Made by a program: the position numbers and the translations under genes. The notes beneath the pieces were generated by a model. The model had not been told where the DNA came from. It worked only from the letters and a program-made list of their open reading frames with translations, and did not search any database. From Ruegeria haliotis (lineage in GTDB: Bacteria; Pseudomonadota; Alphaproteobacteria; Rhodobacterales; Rhodobacteraceae), in the NCBI RefSeq assembly GCF_013377785.1, contig NZ_JABXWT010000001.1:62001-126000 (forward strand): 64,000 nucleotides of DNA, given 5' to 3'. Shown here one piece after another: positions 1 through 8,573 of the stretch (positions are counted from its first letter, which is position 1; the number at the start of each line of letters is the position of its first letter).

Positions 1-161
1 CCGTCCCGTGCTTCGATGAACGCCTTCTCCGGATCACCGATCAGATGGCCCTGTTGTGGGCCTCCTTCGATGAATTTGGCATATGTCTTTGCTGAGCCCA
101 TCCGCTCCTGATGGGCGCGGACGGTTGGGGTGAAAGTCAGTTCGGAAAAGGCACGTGGCAT
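1..161 (-). CDS. Pyridoxamine 5'-phosphate oxidase family flavin-binding protein (N-terminal part)
   Basis: The reading frame runs leftward off the window edge; only about 53 N-terminal residues are visible. It begins MPRAFSELTFTPTVRA and continues with MGSAKTYAKFIEGG, a start I associate with the roughly 200-residue PPOX-type flavin-binding proteins annotated in many Rhodobacteraceae. The ATG at 161 is preceded by AAGGA at a normal distance. It lies 11 bp downstream of the DUF1348 gene on the same strand, so the two are probably cotranscribed and controlled by the divergent TetR gene. The family name rests on resemblance of the N-terminus alone; the flavin-binding core is outside the window. 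Confidence 0.65.
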   Translation of the reverse strand, partial: MPRAFSELTFTPTVRAHQERMGSAKTYAKFIEGGPQQGHLIGDPEKAFIEARD

Positions 162-172
162 GGGATGTTCCT

Positions 173-637
173 TTAAAGACCCAGTTCGGACAGCCCGGGA
201 TGATCTTCTGGCCGCTGACCGATGGGCCAGTGGAACAGGCGCTGATCCTCGGTGATCGGCAAATCGTTCAGTGACGCGTGGCGATGAGACATCCGCCCGT
301 CCTCGGCAAATTCCCAGTTTTCATTGCCATAAGATCGGAACCATTGCCCGCTGTCATCATGCCACTCATAGGCATACCGGACGGCAATGCGATTGTCGGC
401 AAACGCCCAAAGCTCTTTGATCAGCCGATAGTCCAGTTCCTTGCGCCATTTGCGGGTCAGGAAGGCATGGATGTCTGTGTGGCCGGATAGGAATTCCGCC
501 CGGTTCCGCCATTGGCTGTCGTCTGTGTAAGCGGGTGTCACGATATCCGCATCGCGACTATTCCAGCCATTCTCGGCCATTCGAACCTTTTGAATGGCGG
601 TGTCTCTGGTGAAGGGTGGCAATGGGGGGCGGGTCAT
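173..637 (-). CDS. DUF1348 / SnoaL-like (NTF2-fold) protein
   Basis: A 154-residue protein of the DUF1348 group, small cone-shaped NTF2-fold proteins of unknown reaction. The run from [20 protein letters not shown] through [21 protein letters not shown] to the C-terminal [14 protein letters not shown] is typical of the family. The frame is open up to 742, but the ATG at 637 fits the usual family start ([14 protein letters not shown]), while the extra 35 residues look like translated leader. The next gene downstream is a flavin-binding PPOX protein. The intergenic region towards the divergent TetR gene carries repeated operator-like palindromes, so TetR control is likely. The substrate is unknown. 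Confidence 0.8.
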   Translation of the reverse strand: MTRPPLPPFTRDTAIQKVRMAENGWNSRDADIVTPAYTDDSQWRNRAEFLSGHTDIHAFLTRKWRKELDYRLIKELWAFADNRIAVRYAYEWHDDSGQWFRSYGNENWEFAEDGRMSHRHASLNDLPITEDQRLFHWPIGQRPEDHPGLSELGL

Positions 638-751
638 CTTTTCGGGGTCTTTCAGGTCAAAGAGGCGGCAAGAATTGCCAGAGTCAGGAGGACGGAGAGA
701 TAGTGAGATGGAAATAGGCTGGCGCGGCGTTTCATCAGTCAAATCCCAGAG

Positions 752-797
752 TGTACAGATCAGTTAACTATAACATCAAAGTGTACTGATCGGTAAG
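752..797. promoter_or_regulatory. Tandem TetR-type operator candidates
   Basis: Two related 16-mers, TGTACAGATCAGTTAA (752-767) and TGTACTGATCGGTAAG (782-797), lie exactly 30 bp apart, about three helical turns. Each is an imperfect palindrome around GATC, as is usual for TetR-family operators. They lie just upstream of the DUF1348 gene and face the divergent TetR gene. A third related site lies at 913-932. Binding by the adjacent TetR is inferred from position. Confidence 0.5.
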
Positions 798-912
798 TAT
801 TTGCAAGAAGAGAATATGTGATTGGAGATGCTTTTGAGGCTCATGTTGGGTTAAGTGATTGTATAATATCCACTTAAGTTGGACATGTTGCGCTCTGCGA
901 TCCGAGGTAATA

Positions 913-932
913 TGTACTATTCGGTACACCGA
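913..932. promoter_or_regulatory. Palindromic TetR operator candidate next to the tetR start
   Basis: TGTAC-N6-GTACA (913-928) overlaps the perfect palindrome TCGGT-AC-ACCGA (921-932), ending 11 bp before the TetR start codon, a position suited to autorepression. The 13-mer TTCGGTACACCGA (920-932) recurs on the opposite strand at 36763-36775, in front of the Baeyer-Villiger monooxygenase gene. Confidence 0.5.
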
Positions 933-943
933 GGAGCCGAATC

Positions 944-1507
944 ATGCGTCCGAACAAGCGGGACGAGCTGGTCCGAAAGGCCTTGCAGGTTTTTTACCGC
1001 GATGGGTTTCACGCCACCGGTATGGATAAGCTGGTCGTGGAAACTGGTGTGTCCAAAACCTCGATGTACAAACACTTCCGCACCAAGGAAGAGCTGATCC
1101 TCGCCGTCCTCCGCTTGCGGGATGAGAGTTTTCGCAACTGGATTCTGCGCCGAGTTGAAGAGACGGCAGATACCCCTGCCGGGCAAATCGTCGCCAGTTT
1201 TGATGCATTGAAGGAATGGTTCGAAGAAGACGGGTTCCGCGGGTGCATGTTCATCAAGGCCGGTGCTGAATACCAAGAGGCCGATCACCCGATCCACGTG
1301 CAGGCGGCGGAACACAAGCGTCTCATGTTCGAACATATCGCGCGGCTGGCCCGAAAGGCTGGCGCACGCGATCCTGAAAAACTGGCCAATCAGATTGTGC
1401 TGCTGCAAGAAGGGGCGATCGTATCGGCTGTGCTGTTGAAAAATGGCGATCCGGCCGAGGATGCAAGGGAAGCAGCACAGCTCTTGCTGGAAACCGCTCT
1501 GGCATGA
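944..1507 (+). CDS. TetR/AcrR family transcriptional regulator
   Basis: A 187-residue one-domain repressor. The N-terminal helix-turn-helix is clear at about residues 8-55 (ALQVFYRDGFHATGMDKL, then TGVSKTSMYKHFRTKEEL). The rest is the helical ligand-binding and dimer domain, with REAAQLLLETAL near the C-terminus. The ATG at 944 follows GAGGAG at 931-936. It is divergent from the DUF1348/PPOX pair, and three operator-like palindromes lie between them, so autoregulation and control of that pair are likely. An exact 13-bp copy of part of its nearest operator occurs upstream of the monooxygenase gene at 36735, which suggests a wider regulon. The ligand is unknown. Confidence 0.9.
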   Translation: MRPNKRDELVRKALQVFYRDGFHATGMDKLVVETGVSKTSMYKHFRTKEELILAVLRLRDESFRNWILRRVEETADTPAGQIVASFDALKEWFEEDGFRGCMFIKAGAEYQEADHPIHVQAAEHKRLMFEHIARLARKAGARDPEKLANQIVLLQEGAIVSAVLLKNGDPAEDAREAAQLLLETALA

Positions 1508-1686
1508 TCCGTAATAGTCTGGCGGCAAGCGCCAGGCTGCCCTCTTGGAACGGGATCGCGATTTCAGCTTAGCCGTTGAAGACAAAGAACGTTGCGTTGC
1601 GCCGGTGTTGGACGCGGCGTCACATGGATTGGCGAAACTCATCGTAAGGGGTAGCCTTTGGGCAACTACTGATCGGAGAGCTTGAG

Positions 1687-2844
1687 ATGTCGCTTTTTAC
1701 GTCCACCGCTGCATGGGTCACAGATGAACACCGGATGTTTGCTGACATGGCAGGCCGGTTCATGGATGACGAACTGACGCCAAATATCGAAACCTGGGTC
1801 GGCAATGGTGTTGTCGACCGCGAGTTCTGGGTGAAAGCCGGTGAGACAGGCCTGATGGCAGGTGCGATACCCGAAGAATATGGCGGTGTCGGCGGTGGAA
1901 TGGGCTTTGACGCTGTTACCCTCTACGAACAGACGGCGCGCGGCGATGCGGGGTGGGGGTATGGCATTCAGTCCATCGTGACCCACTACATCACGGCCTA
2001 TGGCAGCGAAGATCAAAAGCAGAAATGGTTGCCCCGGCTGGCATCAGGCGAGATGGTCGGTGCAATCGCCATGACCGAACCGGGCACAGGGTCGGACCTG
2101 CAATCCGTACGGACGACCGCCGAGAAGGATGGCAATTCCTATCGTATCAACGGCTCCAAGATTTTCATCACCAACGGGCAAACTGCTGATTTGATCATTG
2201 TGGTCGCCAAGACCGACAAGTCGGAAGGGGCCAAAGGCGTTTCACTGATTGCTGTGGAAGCGGAAGGTGCCGAGGGATTTCGCCGTGGCCGCAACCTCAA
2301 GAAGTTGGGCATGAAAGGCAATGACACCGCCGAGCTGTTTTTTGAAGATGTGAAGGTGCCGATGACCAATCTCATCGGTTCAGAAGAAGGGCAGGGGTTT
2401 TATCAATTGATGAAACAACTGCCATGGGAGCGACTGACAATCGGTTTGATGGCACTGGGCGCTATCGATTTCGCCATCGCTGAGACCGTGAAATACGTGC
2501 AGGAACGCAAAGCCTTTGGCCAGCGCGTAATGGATTTCCAGAACACGCGGTTCAAACTGGCTGAATGCAAGACCAAGGCCGAAGTTCTGCGCAGTTTCGT
2601 CAATGACTGCATCGGAAAGTTAGAGGCTGGCGAACTGGACGCCGCAACCGCGTCGATGGTCAAATATTGGGGGTCGGAAGTGCAAAATGAGATCATGCAC
2701 GAGTGTTTGCAGCTGTTTGGCGGTTACGGCTTCATGATGGAGTACCCGATTGCCCGTTTGTACGCGGATGCGCGGGTGCAGATGATCTATGGCGGCACCA
2801 ACGAAGTCATGAAAGAGCTTATCGCGCGTTCGATTGATGTTTGA
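1687..2844 (+). CDS. Acyl-CoA dehydrogenase
   Basis: A 385-residue FAD enzyme that introduces the alpha-beta double bond into an acyl-CoA and passes electrons to ETF. Visible landmarks are the FAD/substrate segment AIAMTEPGTGSDLQSVRTTA, the central beta-domain KIFITNGQTADLIIVVAKT, the C-terminal helical domain with ERKAFGQRVMDFQNTRFKLAE, and the catalytic-base region IYGGTNEVMKELIAR with its Glu. Length is normal. The ATG follows GGAGAG with 6-nt spacing. It is separated from the TetR gene by 180 bp, so cotranscription is uncertain. The acyl chain specificity cannot be read from sequence by eye; it resembles the long- and branched-chain acyl-CoA group annotated in roseobacters. Confidence 0.93.
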   Translation: MSLFTSTAAWVTDEHRMFADMAGRFMDDELTPNIETWVGNGVVDREFWVKAGETGLMAGAIPEEYGGVGGGMGFDAVTLYEQTARGDAGWGYGIQSIVTHYITAYGSEDQKQKWLPRLASGEMVGAIAMTEPGTGSDLQSVRTTAEKDGNSYRINGSKIFITNGQTADLIIVVAKTDKSEGAKGVSLIAVEAEGAEGFRRGRNLKKLGMKGNDTAELFFEDVKVPMTNLIGSEEGQGFYQLMKQLPWERLTIGLMALGAIDFAIAETVKYVQERKAFGQRVMDFQNTRFKLAECKTKAEVLRSFVNDCIGKLEAGELDAATASMVKYWGSEVQNEIMHECLQLFGGYGFMMEYPIARLYADARVQMIYGGTNEVMKELIARSIDV

Positions 2845-2852
2845 CCGCTACA

Positions 2853-2900
2853 GGGCGGTCTCCCGCCCGTCGTCTACGTTCCTGGCGGAACATCTCCGCC
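2853..2900. terminator. Two GC-rich hairpins after the acyl-CoA dehydrogenase
   Basis: GGGCGG-TCTC-CCGCCC (2853-2868) and GGCGGA-ACATC-TCCGCC (2884-2900) follow the stop codon. Neither has a proper T-tract, so intrinsic termination is only possible. The region separates convergent genes (dehydrogenase plus strand, LysR minus strand). Confidence 0.35.
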
Positions 2901-2963
2901 GGTTGGGCCGGGCAAGTTTAAACATGCCTCGGGTTTTCGGGGCTATTGAGGAATAACGCTGTT

Positions 2964-3863
2964 TCAGGCGCCAGGCGTTTGGTCTAGCTGACTTTTCAGC
3001 CAGTTCCGGAAGGATTTCGAAGGTTCCGATTCTATCTTGTCTTTCGGCCAGACCAAATAGTAGTCACCCAAACTGACCTCCGGACCATCCCAGGCCAGTA
3101 CTAGGCGACCAGTCTTCAAATCTTCCGCGACCAGATAACTTGGGAACAGCCCGACACCCAGCCCATGGATGGTCGCCTGAATCATGGTCGAGAACTGATC
3201 GAACAGCATACCCTTTAGTCCTTTGATTGGGTGTCCCTGCTCGGCAAACCAGCGTTCCCATCCGTCCGGGCGGGTTTCGATGTGTAGCAACGGCGCCTCG
3301 GTCAGCCAGTCGATGCTTTCGATCCGCTCGGGCAGCAAGGCAGGGGCGCATACCGGTAGCACCTGTTCGTGCATGAGCTTCATGTGGTTCACCCCGCTCC
3401 AGTTGGGTTGACCAAAGTGAATGGCCGCATCAAACGGTTCTGCGTCGAAATCGAACGGCCTTAGGCGTGTGTTCAGGTTCACCGTCACTTCAGGATGGCG
3501 GCGTGCGAAATCCTGCAGCCGGGGGGCCAGCCAGTGCATTCCGAATGCTGGCAGGATCGACAGGTGCAGGGAGCCGCCAGTGGGGTTCGCCTTGAGCTTG
3601 AGAGAGGCCTGCGCCAATTGATGCAAAGCCGCGCGGGCCGTCTGGACATATTCCTTGGCGGCGGGTGTCAGGTGCAGCCGCATCTGAGTCCGCTGGATCA
3701 ATTCGACCCCCAACTGTTCCTCCATGGCTTTCAGCTGTCGGCTGATGGCGCTTTGGGTCAGGGATAATTCTTCGGCGGCGGCTGAGGCGCTGCCCAAGCG
3801 GTCAACGGCCTCCAGCGCCAACAGGGACGAAATCGATGGGAGAAAGCGGCGCGGCGCAATCAT
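2964..3863 (-). CDS. LysR family regulator, GcvA-like
   Basis: A 299-residue LysR regulator. The winged HTH occupies about residues 7-65 (LLALEAVDRLGSASAAAEEL, then SLTQSAISRQLKAMEEQLG), followed by the periplasmic-binding-like effector domain with LSILPAFGMHWLAPRL, a sequence typical of the GcvA/AmpR-type branch. The frame extends to 3995, but the ATG at 3863 has GAGG nine bases upstream and gives the standard family start MIAPRRFLPSISSL. It is divergent from the E1/FabD-like/oxidase genes starting at 4033, which makes that operon its probable target; the 169-bp gap would hold both promoters. The inducer is unknown. Confidence 0.9.
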   Translation of the reverse strand: MIAPRRFLPSISSLLALEAVDRLGSASAAAEELSLTQSAISRQLKAMEEQLGVELIQRTQMRLHLTPAAKEYVQTARAALHQLAQASLKLKANPTGGSLHLSILPAFGMHWLAPRLQDFARRHPEVTVNLNTRLRPFDFDAEPFDAAIHFGQPNWSGVNHMKLMHEQVLPVCAPALLPERIESIDWLTEAPLLHIETRPDGWERWFAEQGHPIKGLKGMLFDQFSTMIQATIHGLGVGLFPSYLVAEDLKTGRLVLAWDGPEVSLGDYYLVWPKDKIESEPSKSFRNWLKSQLDQTPGA

Positions 3864-4032
3864 ATGACAATTCCTCATACCTTTGGGCCCGAATATCACT
3901 GGAATTTTGACTTTGCCAGCGAGATACATGGAGAACTTGGGCTGCGTGCGAATTTGGCGCGCAAGTTGTCTGTATTGCACGGCTTGAGTGACCAAATGGG
4001 GACCACCCCGTCCAGTTTGAAAAGGCCGAACA

Positions 4033-6225
4033 ATGGACCGCGCCCAGATCGTTCATGAGAATTTCCTGAAACGCATTGCCAACCGTGATTTTCCCGACGG
4101 TGCGCCGCCACGGGCGGGCTTGAGCAATACCGACGCCGTTTCGCTGTTTCGATCCCAAGTGCTCAGCCGTGCGTTGGACCGTACCAGCCGCGCAATGCAA
4201 AAGGCAGGGCAAGGGTTCTACACAATCGGGTCTTCGGGGCATGAAGGGATGGCAGCTGTGGCCCATGCGCTGCGCCCAACCGATATCGCATTTCTGCACT
4301 ACCGGGATGCAGCGTTCCAAATCGCCCGGGCCGAGCAGGTACCGGGGCAACAAATCGCCTGGGACATGCTGCTGAGTTTCGCCTGTTCCAAAGGGGATCC
4401 GACATCGGGCGGGCGGCACAAAGTGCTGGGGTCCAAAGCTCTGACAATCCCACCGCAGACATCGACCATCGCCAGCCATCTGCCAAAGGCCGTTGGCGCC
4501 GCCTATTCACTGGGCGCCGCACGGCGTCACGACCCTGAGCATCGCGAACTGCCCCAGGACGGCATTGCGATGTGTTCCTTCGGCGATGCCTCGGCCAACC
4601 ATTCCACGGCACAGGGCGCGATCAACACTGCGGGCTGGACCAGCGTGCAATCCACGCCCTTACCTTTGTTGTTTGTCTGCGAGGACAATGGCATTGGTAT
4701 TTCGGTCAAAACGCCCAAGGGCTGGATTCAGGCTTCGATGGAGCATCGCCCGGGGATCAAGTATTTTCAGGCCAACGGTCTGGATATCTTCGAGGCTTAC
4801 GCGGTGGCGCAAGCCGCCGCCGATTATGTGCGAACCCGGCGCAGACCGGCCTTTCTGCATCTGAAAACCGTTCGTCTCTATGGTCATGCGGGGGCCGATG
4901 TGCCGACGACCTACCTCAGCAAATCCGAGGTCGAAGCGGATGAAGCCAATGATCCCTTACTGCATTCCGTGCGTCTGCTGGATCAGGCCAGTGCCTTGTC
5001 ACCTGAACAGGCGTTGAAGATCTACGAAGACACCTGCGCCCGCACCGACCGCGTCGCGGCCGAGGCCGCGACCCGCCCTCATTTGACCACCGCGCAAGAG
5101 GTCATGGCGAGCCTTGTCCCACCGAAACGCGATTGCAAACCGACCAACGGGCCAAGTGCCGATGCGCGCGCCAAAGCCTTTGGCGGCGATACGCGGGCGA
5201 TGGATGATCCCCAACCCATGAGCCGCCTGATCAACTGGGCGCTGACCGATCTGATGCTGGAACATGGTGAGGTCGTCTGTATGGGGGAGGATGTCGGCCG
5301 CAAAGGCGGTGTCTATGGCGTCACACAGAAACTGCAGCAACGGTTCGGACCGGACCGGGTGATTGATACACTGCTGGACGAACAGTCCATTTTGGGGCTC
5401 GCCATTGGTATGGCGCATAACGGCTTCGTTCCGGTCCCGGAAATTCAGTTCCTCGCCTATCTGCACAATGCCGAAGATCAGATCCGGGGCGAAGCCGCGA
5501 CCTTGCCGTTCTTCTCGAATGGACAGTTCACCAACCCGATGGTTCTGCGGATCGCCGGGTTGGGATACCAAAAGGGCTTTGGCGGGCATTTCCACAACGA
5601 TAACTCGCTGGCGGTTCTGCGCGATATTCCCGGTGTGATCATTGCCTGTCCTTCGACCGGAGCCGATGCCGCACAAATGCTGCGCGAATGCGTGCGGCTT
5701 GCGCGGGAAGAACAGCGCGTCGTCGTGTTTCTGGAACCTATTGCGCTTTACCCTATGCGGGATTTGCATGGAGCGCAGGACGGAGGTTGGATGACTACTT
5801 ATCCGTCGCCTGATCAACACATCGCGCTGGGCGAGGTTGGGGTGCATGGTGATGGCACAGATCTGGCCATCGTGACCTATGGCAATGGCCACTATCTGTC
5901 GCAACAGGCACTGCCCGAGTTGCAATCAGCGGGGCTGAATACGCGGATTATCGACATGAGGTGGCTAGCTCCAATGCCGATAGAGGCGTTGATCAAGGCC
6001 ACTGAAGGCTGCAAACACGTGTTGATCGTTGACGAATGCCGCCGCACGGGCAGTCAGTCCGAGGCTCTGATGACGCTCTTCCGCGAGGAAAAGGGCGAAA
6101 TCCCCGTTGCTCGCGTCGTGGCCGAAGACAGCTTTATCGCCACCGGCCCGGCCTACGCCGCGCCTTTGCCGTCGAAAGAGGACATCATTTCGGCGGCCAT
6201 GACCCTGACCGGAGCAACGACATGA
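4033..6225 (+). CDS. Fused E1 alpha-beta 2-oxoacid dehydrogenase (thiamine diphosphate-dependent)
   Basis: A 730-residue single chain combining both subunits of a branched-chain-type 2-oxoacid dehydrogenase E1. The alpha part spans roughly residues 30-370 and carries the ThDP motif GDASAN (184-189) ... EDN (217-219). The beta part, from about 395, shows MGEDVGRKGGVYGVTQKL, DTLLDEQSILGLAIGMA and the C-terminal transketolase domain (LAIVTYGNGHYLSQQA). The reaction would be decarboxylation of a 2-oxoacid and transfer to a lipoyl E2. No E2 or E3 gene is present in the window, so partners must be elsewhere or the reaction is unusual. The next gene overlaps its stop (ATGA), so the two are translationally coupled. 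Substrate is not known. Confidence 0.9.
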   Translation: MDRAQIVHENFLKRIANRDFPDGAPPRAGLSNTDAVSLFRSQVLSRALDRTSRAMQKAGQGFYTIGSSGHEGMAAVAHALRPTDIAFLHYRDAAFQIARAEQVPGQQIAWDMLLSFACSKGDPTSGGRHKVLGSKALTIPPQTSTIASHLPKAVGAAYSLGAARRHDPEHRELPQDGIAMCSFGDASANHSTAQGAINTAGWTSVQSTPLPLLFVCEDNGIGISVKTPKGWIQASMEHRPGIKYFQANGLDIFEAYAVAQAAADYVRTRRRPAFLHLKTVRLYGHAGADVPTTYLSKSEVEADEANDPLLHSVRLLDQASALSPEQALKIYEDTCARTDRVAAEAATRPHLTTAQEVMASLVPPKRDCKPTNGPSADARAKAFGGDTRAMDDPQPMSRLINWALTDLMLEHGEVVCMGEDVGRKGGVYGVTQKLQQRFGPDRVIDTLLDEQSILGLAIGMAHNGFVPVPEIQFLAYLHNAEDQIRGEAATLPFFSNGQFTNPMVLRIAGLGYQKGFGGHFHNDNSLAVLRDIPGVIIACPSTGADAAQMLRECVRLAREEQRVVVFLEPIALYPMRDLHGAQDGGWMTTYPSPDQHIALGEVGVHGDGTDLAIVTYGNGHYLSQQALPELQSAGLNTRIIDMRWLAPMPIEALIKATEGCKHVLIVDECRRTGSQSEALMTLFREEKGEIPVARVVAEDSFIATGPAYAAPLPSKEDIISAAMTLTGATT

Positions 6226-7256
6226 CCCGCACTGCTGTTGTGATCTGCCCCGGACGGGGAACGTATAACAAACCCGAATTGGGTTACTTGCATCGGCACC
6301 ATGCCCAGCGGATGTCGATGTTCCACAAGTTCGACGCGATCCGTGCGGAGGCGGGGCAAGACCCGGTCACCGCACTGGACGGGGCCGCACGTTACTCGGT
6401 TGGCAAGTATTCCCGGGGCGACGTGGCCTCGCCCTTGATTTACGCCGCATCTCTGGCAGATGCACAGGTCCTGGCCGACGATATCGAGGTTGTCGCCGTC
6501 ACGGGCAATTCCATGGGCTGGTACATCGCCTTGGCCGCCGCAGGTGCGCTGAGCGACGAAAACGGGTTCCGCGTTGTCAACACCATGGGCACATTGATGC
6601 AGGATCATTTGATCGGAGGGCAGCTTGTCTATCCCTTTACAGATGATAGCTGGACCAATGATCCGGATCGAAAAGCCGCTCTGCTAACAGACGTGCTGCG
6701 CATTGACGCGATGGATGGGCATGATCTGGCGCTGTCGATTGATCTGGGCGGAATGCTGGTTCTGGCAGGGAATGAGGCTGGATTGGCGGCTTTCGAGGCA
6801 TCGCAACCTTCGGTTCAGGATCGGTTCCCGATGCGGTTGTCAAACCACGCCGCCTTCCACACCCAGCTGCAGGCACCGGTTGCGGCAGAAGGGCGGGCTC
6901 GTCTTGGTGCCGAATTGTTTGGGCAACCGCACCACCCCCTGATTGACGGTCGGGGCAATATCTGGTGGCCGGGCGCGAGTGATGCCAATGCACTTTGGGA
7001 CTACACTCTGGGCCATCAAGTCACTGAGCCTTATGATTTTACCCGCGCGGTTCAGACCGCCGCACGAGAATTCGCGCCGGATCTGTTTATCGTCACGGGG
7101 CCGGGTGCGACATTGGGCGGTGTAGTGGCGCAATCGCTGGTTCTCGCTGAGTGGCGCGGCATGGCGGACAAAGCGGCGTTTCTTGCGCAGCAAGAGGACG
7201 CGCCCATACTGGTTGCCATGTGCCGCGAAGATCAAAGGTCGCTTGCAACGGGATGA
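6222..7256 (+). CDS. FabD-like (malonyl-CoA:ACP transacylase fold) acyltransferase
   Basis: A 344-residue stand-alone acyltransferase-fold protein. The nucleophile-elbow motif GNSMGW puts the catalytic Ser at 97, and AAFHTQLQ supplies the His (213) that corresponds to the catalytic His of FabD. The N-terminal VICPGRGTY resembles the FabD opening (FPGQGSQ-like) but is altered. The ATG at 6222 overlaps the E1 stop; the frame is open further upstream but only inside the E1 gene. Being coupled to an E1 rather than to fatty acid genes is unusual: it may take or release the acyl group made by E1. It is not the housekeeping fabD by context. Function is inferred. Confidence 0.75.
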   Translation: MTRTAVVICPGRGTYNKPELGYLHRHHAQRMSMFHKFDAIRAEAGQDPVTALDGAARYSVGKYSRGDVASPLIYAASLADAQVLADDIEVVAVTGNSMGWYIALAAAGALSDENGFRVVNTMGTLMQDHLIGGQLVYPFTDDSWTNDPDRKAALLTDVLRIDAMDGHDLALSIDLGGMLVLAGNEAGLAAFEASQPSVQDRFPMRLSNHAAFHTQLQAPVAAEGRARLGAELFGQPHHPLIDGRGNIWWPGASDANALWDYTLGHQVTEPYDFTRAVQTAAREFAPDLFIVTGPGATLGGVVAQSLVLAEWRGMADKAAFLAQQEDAPILVAMCREDQRSLATG

Positions 7257-7297
7257 ACCCGAGCTAAGGATTTGCGCGCAACATTCTGAGGTTTGAC

Positions 7298-8569
7298 GTG
7301 AAAGACCCTGAACACTCGTTATGGCAAGACACCTGCCGTGAAAGATTGAGCGCAGCCCCCCTGACCGCTGACCTGACTGTGGATCTGGCGGTTATCGGCG
7401 GCGGATACACGGGCTGCTCTGCGGCGCTGACGGCGGCGCAAGCAGGGGTATCGGTCTGTCTGCTCGAGGGGCAAGAGATTGGCCATGGCGGATCGGGGCG
7501 CAATGTTGGGTTGGTCAATGCCGGGCTCTGGCTACCACCTGCTGAAATTCGCTCGCATCTGGGACAAACGGTCGGAAACCGTCTGATCGATCTGCTGGGC
7601 AAAGCGCCCTCGGACGTATTTGCATTGATCGCAGAGCATGGGATTGAGTGCGAACCTATCAGAAACGGAACCCTACACTGCGCACATTCCAAATCCGGGT
7701 TCCGCGACTTGCAGACCCGACATTCACAACTGAGCGCATCTGGCGCGCCGGTTGAACTGCTGCCGCCTGAGGTTACGGGTGCCCGAACCGGCAGCGGTGC
7801 TTTTCATGGCGCATTGTTGGATCCGCGTGCCGGAACGATTCAACCTTTGGCCTATGCGGTCGGCCTGGCTCGGGCTGCGTCGGACGCGGGCGCTCAGATT
7901 TTCGTACAAAGCCCAGTGCAGGCCATGCGGCACCAGAACGGGCAATGGGAACTGACAACACCGGGCGGCAAAGTTCGCGCCAAGGCAGTGGTTCAGGCGA
8001 CGAATGCCTATCACCATGGGTTGCAGGACACCGCACCGGCCTATGTGCCAGTCTACTATTTTCAATATGCGACCGCGCCTCTGTCTCATAACCTGCGCGC
8101 CTGCATCCTGCCGGACGGTGAAGGGTGCTGGGACACTGGTTTGATCATGACGTCGTTCCGACTGGATCAGGACGGGCGCATGATCATCGGCGGCATGGGT
8201 GATCTGGGGCATGTTGGTCGGGCGGCGCATTCAGCTTGGGTCCGGCGCAAGTTGGCCGCGCTGTATCCTCAATTGGCTGACCAGCCGCTGGTACAAGGTT
8301 GGCATGGTCGTATCGCCATGACCTCGGACCATATTCCCAAGATCACCGAGATTGGCCCGAATGCTCTGTCTGCACACGGATTTTCAGGCCGTGGGATCGG
8401 CCCCGGCACTGTGTTCGGGCGATTGATGGCCGAAAGCCTGCTGAGTGAGGACCCCTCGTGCCTGCCGGTGCCCCCCGTACCTGACCATCGCGAAAGTTGG
8501 ACAGGCCTGCGCCGCGCCTATTTTGAAACCGGCGCGGCGCTGACTCATTTCATCAAGGCACGGATCTGA
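7298..8569 (+). CDS. FAD-dependent oxidoreductase, DAO family (OrdL/PuuB-like)
   Basis: A 423-residue flavoprotein of the D-amino-acid oxidase family. The N-terminal dinucleotide-binding fold (LAVIGGGYTGCSAALTAAQA, residues about 28-50), the GHGGSGRNVGLVNAG stretch and the C-terminal GFSGRGIGPGTVFGRLMAE are typical of gamma-glutamylputrescine oxidase-like enzymes that oxidise amines or N-alkyl amino acids. The start is GTG at 7298 with GAGG six bases upstream. It follows the FabD-like gene by 41 bp and is probably in the same operon under the divergent LysR. If the three genes act together, it may make the 2-oxoacid or aldehyde feeding the E1, but the substrate is not known. Confidence 0.85.
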   Translation: MKDPEHSLWQDTCRERLSAAPLTADLTVDLAVIGGGYTGCSAALTAAQAGVSVCLLEGQEIGHGGSGRNVGLVNAGLWLPPAEIRSHLGQTVGNRLIDLLGKAPSDVFALIAEHGIECEPIRNGTLHCAHSKSGFRDLQTRHSQLSASGAPVELLPPEVTGARTGSGAFHGALLDPRAGTIQPLAYAVGLARAASDAGAQIFVQSPVQAMRHQNGQWELTTPGGKVRAKAVVQATNAYHHGLQDTAPAYVPVYYFQYATAPLSHNLRACILPDGEGCWDTGLIMTSFRLDQDGRMIIGGMGDLGHVGRAAHSAWVRRKLAALYPQLADQPLVQGWHGRIAMTSDHIPKITEIGPNALSAHGFSGRGIGPGTVFGRLMAESLLSEDPSCLPVPPVPDHRESWTGLRRAYFETGAALTHFIKARI

Positions 8570-8573
8570 CCAA

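Noticed and set aside
1519..1535. CTGGCG/CGCCAG hairpin after the TetR gene as a terminator
   Set aside because: Short stem with no T-tract; insufficient support.
917..1642. A 241-residue reading frame antisense to the TetR gene
   Set aside because: It fully overlaps a clear TetR gene and encodes no recognisable protein.
4033..6225. Pyruvate dehydrogenase E1 of the housekeeping complex
   Set aside because: The chain is an alpha-beta fusion of the branched-chain type with no E2/E3 neighbours; context is catabolic.
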